DNA of 64,000 bases. Source: Pelagibius sp965227505 (GTDB lineage: Bacteria > Pseudomonadota > Alphaproteobacteria > Kiloniellales > Kiloniellaceae). Under the pieces are notes generated by a model. That model was not told where the DNA came from and ran no database searches. It was given only the letters and a program-made list of their open reading frames with translations. Of this stretch, positions 62,801 through 64,000 are shown piece after piece. The stretch's first letter is position 1, and each line of letters begins with the position of its first letter. A program made the position numbers and the translations under genes. The DNA lies in NCBI RefSeq assembly GCF_965227505.1, contig NZ_OZ245757.1, positions 3,534,001-3,598,000 of the forward strand. The letters are read 5' to 3'.

Positions 62801-63508
62801 CTCGCGGATGTCTCCTTCGAAGCGCGGCCGGGCGAGACCGTGGCCCTGGTCGGTCCCTCCGGTGCGGGCAAGACCACCACGGCCCAACTGCTGATGCGCT
62901 TCTGGGACCCGGACGGTGGCGTCATCCGGCTGGACGGCCACGACCTGCGCCAATACAGGCTCGACGCGCTGCGCGAACGCGTCGCCCTGGTGGCGCAGGA
63001 CACCTACCTCTTCAACGACAGCCTGGAGGCCAACATCCGCATCGCGCGCCCGGATGCAAGCCCCGAGGACCTGAAGGCGGCCATCGAACACGCGGCTTTG
63101 GGCGAGCTGGTGGAATCGCTGCCGCAGGGCCTGGCCACCCCGGTGGGGGAGCGCGGCGCCAGCCTTTCGGGCGGCCAGCGCCAGCGGGTGGCGATCGCCC
63201 GCGCCTTTCTGAAGGACGCGCCGCTGCTGATCCTGGACGAAGCGACGTCCCATCTCGATGCGGTGAACGAGCAGCTCGTGCGCGGCGCCCTCGACCGCCT
63301 GCAGCAAGGACGCACGACGGTGGTCATCGCCCACCGCCTCTCCACCGTGCGCAGGGCCGACCGCATTGTCGCGATGGACGCGGGACGCGTGGTGGAGGTC
63401 GGGCGCCATGAGGAACTCATGGCCCGCGGGGGCCTCTACGCACGTCTCGTGCGCCGCCAGCAGGGAAGTGCCGGCGGCCCGTCCGCCCGCGCAAGCGCCG
63501 CGAGCTGA
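59876..63508 (+). CDS. Single-chain CydDC-like ABC exporter (two TMD-NBD modules)
   Basis: 1210 residues. Module 1: six helices (1-310) with LETYFGKYLPQ and DSIQGLATLKAFGRS, both typical of CydD; Walker A GPSGAGKSS (about 368-376), LSGGQRQR (about 470). Module 2: AHDVAFRLLAQMRMALFDKLDRLAPAYL (CydC-like), Walker A GPSGAGKTT (about 993-1001), LSGGQRQR (about 1097). A Pro/Ala-rich linker (about 575-615) joins them. CydDC exports cysteine and glutathione and is needed for cytochrome bd; the two halves are normally separate genes. A GGAG lies nine bases before ATG 59876. No cydAB nearby. Confidence 0.8.
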   Translation: MHLEPRLWAFTKGLRGRIAYAVAIGLVAVGLGVARLALLGWLIAQVFAGATLTDLVLPVIVVAVVMVLRGWFEQWRAMVAHETAARVQKRLRRALFEKLCDLGPAYAGVQRSGDVTLTMIDGVEQLETYFGKYLPQLLVSLLTPVLIFVFVAFLDLPVAAVLLAFALIALFAPAAWQKRDWRNAKDRQRAYGDFAAELLDSIQGLATLKAFGRSRERAAVLAEKADYLFRTTMWVLGTNTLSRGITDTAIAVGAAAALALGAYRVEAGAMDLAALLMILMMGVEIFRPMRDLRSVLHEGMVGLSSAQGLYRLFDATAPVADAPTRTVETLAPGIAFEDVTFAYPGSRRDVHRGLSFTVKPGERVGVVGPSGAGKSSIVRLLLRFFDPDEGRVRIGGEDLRGLPFEAIRSRIAVVQQDAFLFHGTVGENIRLGRPDADQEAVVAAAEAANIHDFISALPQGYDTPIGEKGIKLSGGQRQRVAIARAVLRDAPILVLDEALSAVDSENEAVIQDALDRLMRGRTTLVLAHRLSSVIGCDRILVVDDGQVVEEGGHQALMARGGIYATLMAEQVRDAGQVTADRALDETPSQTPHGQAAPAASPMALQPQVAPAAPTEGIVAAEGLGWARLVRILFAMIAPWKGKMTATFVFGVLRVLAFIGVGVISALIVLALKEGRDFTALLPWLFIAAPLAGILHWAESWLAHDVAFRLLAQMRMALFDKLDRLAPAYLVRRRTGDLMGIATQDVELVEYFFAHTVAPAFVAVLVPALVLGTLAWANPWLAAALLPFLLAVGLSPWLMRRRVDRLGSQAREAAGELAAHAVDSVQGLGEVVANRQERNRAAELDRLTDRHVALRMPFFRELTAQHSLLEVLTGLGGLAVVTTGAWQVSAGSVDAGLLPLLTLLALAAFLPVSEIAQIGRQLADTLGATRRIYAVEREVPVVDDGPGTAARETQGAGVTLSVESAAFRYPGTAGRALADVSFEARPGETVALVGPSGAGKTTTAQLLMRFWDPDGGVIRLDGHDLRQYRLDALRERVALVAQDTYLFNDSLEANIRIARPDASPEDLKAAIEHAALGELVESLPQGLATPVGERGASLSGGQRQRVAIARAFLKDAPLLILDEATSHLDAVNEQLVRGALDRLQQGRTTVVIAHRLSTVRRADRIVAMDAGRVVEVGRHEELMARGGLYARLVRRQQGSAGGPSARASAAS

Positions 63509-63611
63509 CGGGCGGGATAGTCTCTGGTGCGACAGTCTCTGGCTGGCCGCTTTCGGACCTGATCCTTCGTCACGTCTCGCCGCAGCGCGGGTGACGTGAT
63601 AGGTCAGGTCC

Positions 63612-64000
63612 ATGCTGGTACCGCCGCTGGATTTCGAAACCTGCAACGCCGCCCGCCTGCGCCGCGACCCGGCCTTCGACGGACTGTTCTTCGTCGCGGT
63701 CAGAACCACCATGGTCTACTGCCGTCCGGTCTGCCGGGTGCGCCAGCCGCTCACCCGCAATGTCAGCTTCTACCCTAGCGCCGCCGCTGCAGAGCAGGCC
63801 GGCTATCGCCCCTGCCTGCGTTGCCGGCCGGAAACCGCCCCCTTTTCGGCGGCCTGGAGGGGCACCGAAGCGACGGTGGCGCGGGCGCTGCGGCTGATCG
63901 AAGAGGGCGCTCTCGATGGCGGCAGTGTCGCCGCGCTCTCCGCCCGCCTCGGCATCGGGCCGCGCCACCTCTCGCGTCTGTTCCGGCGCCATCTCGCCGC
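63612..64000 (+). CDS. Ada/AlkA-type protein, N-terminal part (cut by window edge)
   Basis: 129 codons are visible, without a stop before the edge. The N-terminal Ada zinc domain has Cys in VYCRPVCRVRQ and PCLRCRP (four ligands), followed by the start of an AraC-type helix-turn-helix (VAALSARLGIGPRHLSRLFRRHL). Such genes continue into either a methyltransferase domain (Ada) or an AlkA-like glycosylase. It can sense methylphosphotriesters and act as a repair regulator. The ATG is preceded by AGGTC. Confidence 0.85.
   Translation, partial: MLVPPLDFETCNAARLRRDPAFDGLFFVAVRTTMVYCRPVCRVRQPLTRNVSFYPSAAAAEQAGYRPCLRCRPETAPFSAAWRGTEATVARALRLIEEGALDGGSVAALSARLGIGPRHLSRLFRRHLA

Noticed and set aside
59099..63712. 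1537-codon minus-strand frame over the CydDC-like gene and into the LysR gene
   Set aside because: Spectacular length but it merely mirrors a highly biased coding strand; no domain pattern.

Overview
The window is a dense, high-GC (about two-thirds G+C by eye) piece of bacterial chromosome, most likely from an alphaproteobacterium of the Rhodospirillales or a related order. Pointers are a class I lysyl-tRNA synthetase, CtaA-type heme A synthase, an Usg-family protein, ApaG, DUF1289, a DinG-like helicase with an iron-sulfur site, GcvA-type LysR regulators, and palindromic dispersed repeats of a kind common in this class. This placement is inference; no rRNA or marker set is present. Most genes read as ordinary core or accessory metabolism. 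I see no prophage, transposase, CRISPR array or plasmid function.

Layout. 1-5.5 kb: a partial lipoprotein-like hydrolase, divergent from a three-gene exporter (ATPase, FtsX-type permease, HlyD adaptor). 5.6-11.7 kb: small genes (acyltransferase-like, 72-residue protein, PilZ, DUF1289), a membrane/2Fe-2S/adenylate cyclase fusion, a TPR protein, a glutathione peroxidase and a TauE/SafE permease. 11.7-16.6 kb: RecX, two paralogous ABC-2 permeases, two tandem TraB/GumN paralogues and a GNAT enzyme. 16.6-21.6 kb: a methylamine-type module, LysR <-> MttB-family methyltransferase + FAD/GcvT dehydrogenase, with palindromes between the divergent genes. 21.6-31.6 kb: argD-argF-hslO, a lipoprotein, a glutamate racemase, argE, a TrkH potassium channel, folE, apaG and an OmpA-like lipoprotein. 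31.8-36.4 kb: a YnjBCD-like ABC importer and a cytochrome c. 36.7-40.6 kb: an RDD membrane protein, an Ada-domain/2OG-oxygenase fusion, tRNA-Gly(CCC), a single gene between two 107-bp repeats, and a serine hydrolase. 40.9-45.7 kb: pyruvate carboxylase and three small exported proteins. 45.7-50.8 kb: a CobW GTPase coupled to ctaA, Usg, TerB, an AEC transporter and a PAS protein. 50.9-58.6 kb: a DinG-like helicase, an ECF sigma/anti-sigma/periplasmic-sensor operon, lysK and two hypotheticals. 58.8-64 kb: a LysR regulator, a single-chain CydDC-like exporter, and the start of an Ada/AlkA-type gene cut by the window edge.

How genes work together. Arginine genes lie in two places (argD-argF forward, argE reverse about 4 kb on). 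The MttB/FAD pair suggests demethylation of a quaternary or tertiary amine feeding one-carbon metabolism, but no corrinoid protein is visible. CtaA, the cytochrome c and the CydDC-like exporter all relate to respiratory heme proteins. Two separate genes carry an Ada-type methylphosphotriester-sensing domain (the 2OG fusion and the gene at the right edge), pointing to alkylation-damage handling. The observations I rank highest are the redox-domain cyclase fusion, the Ada-2OG oxygenase fusion, the corrinoid-less MttB module, and the repeat-bracketed gene beside the tRNA.
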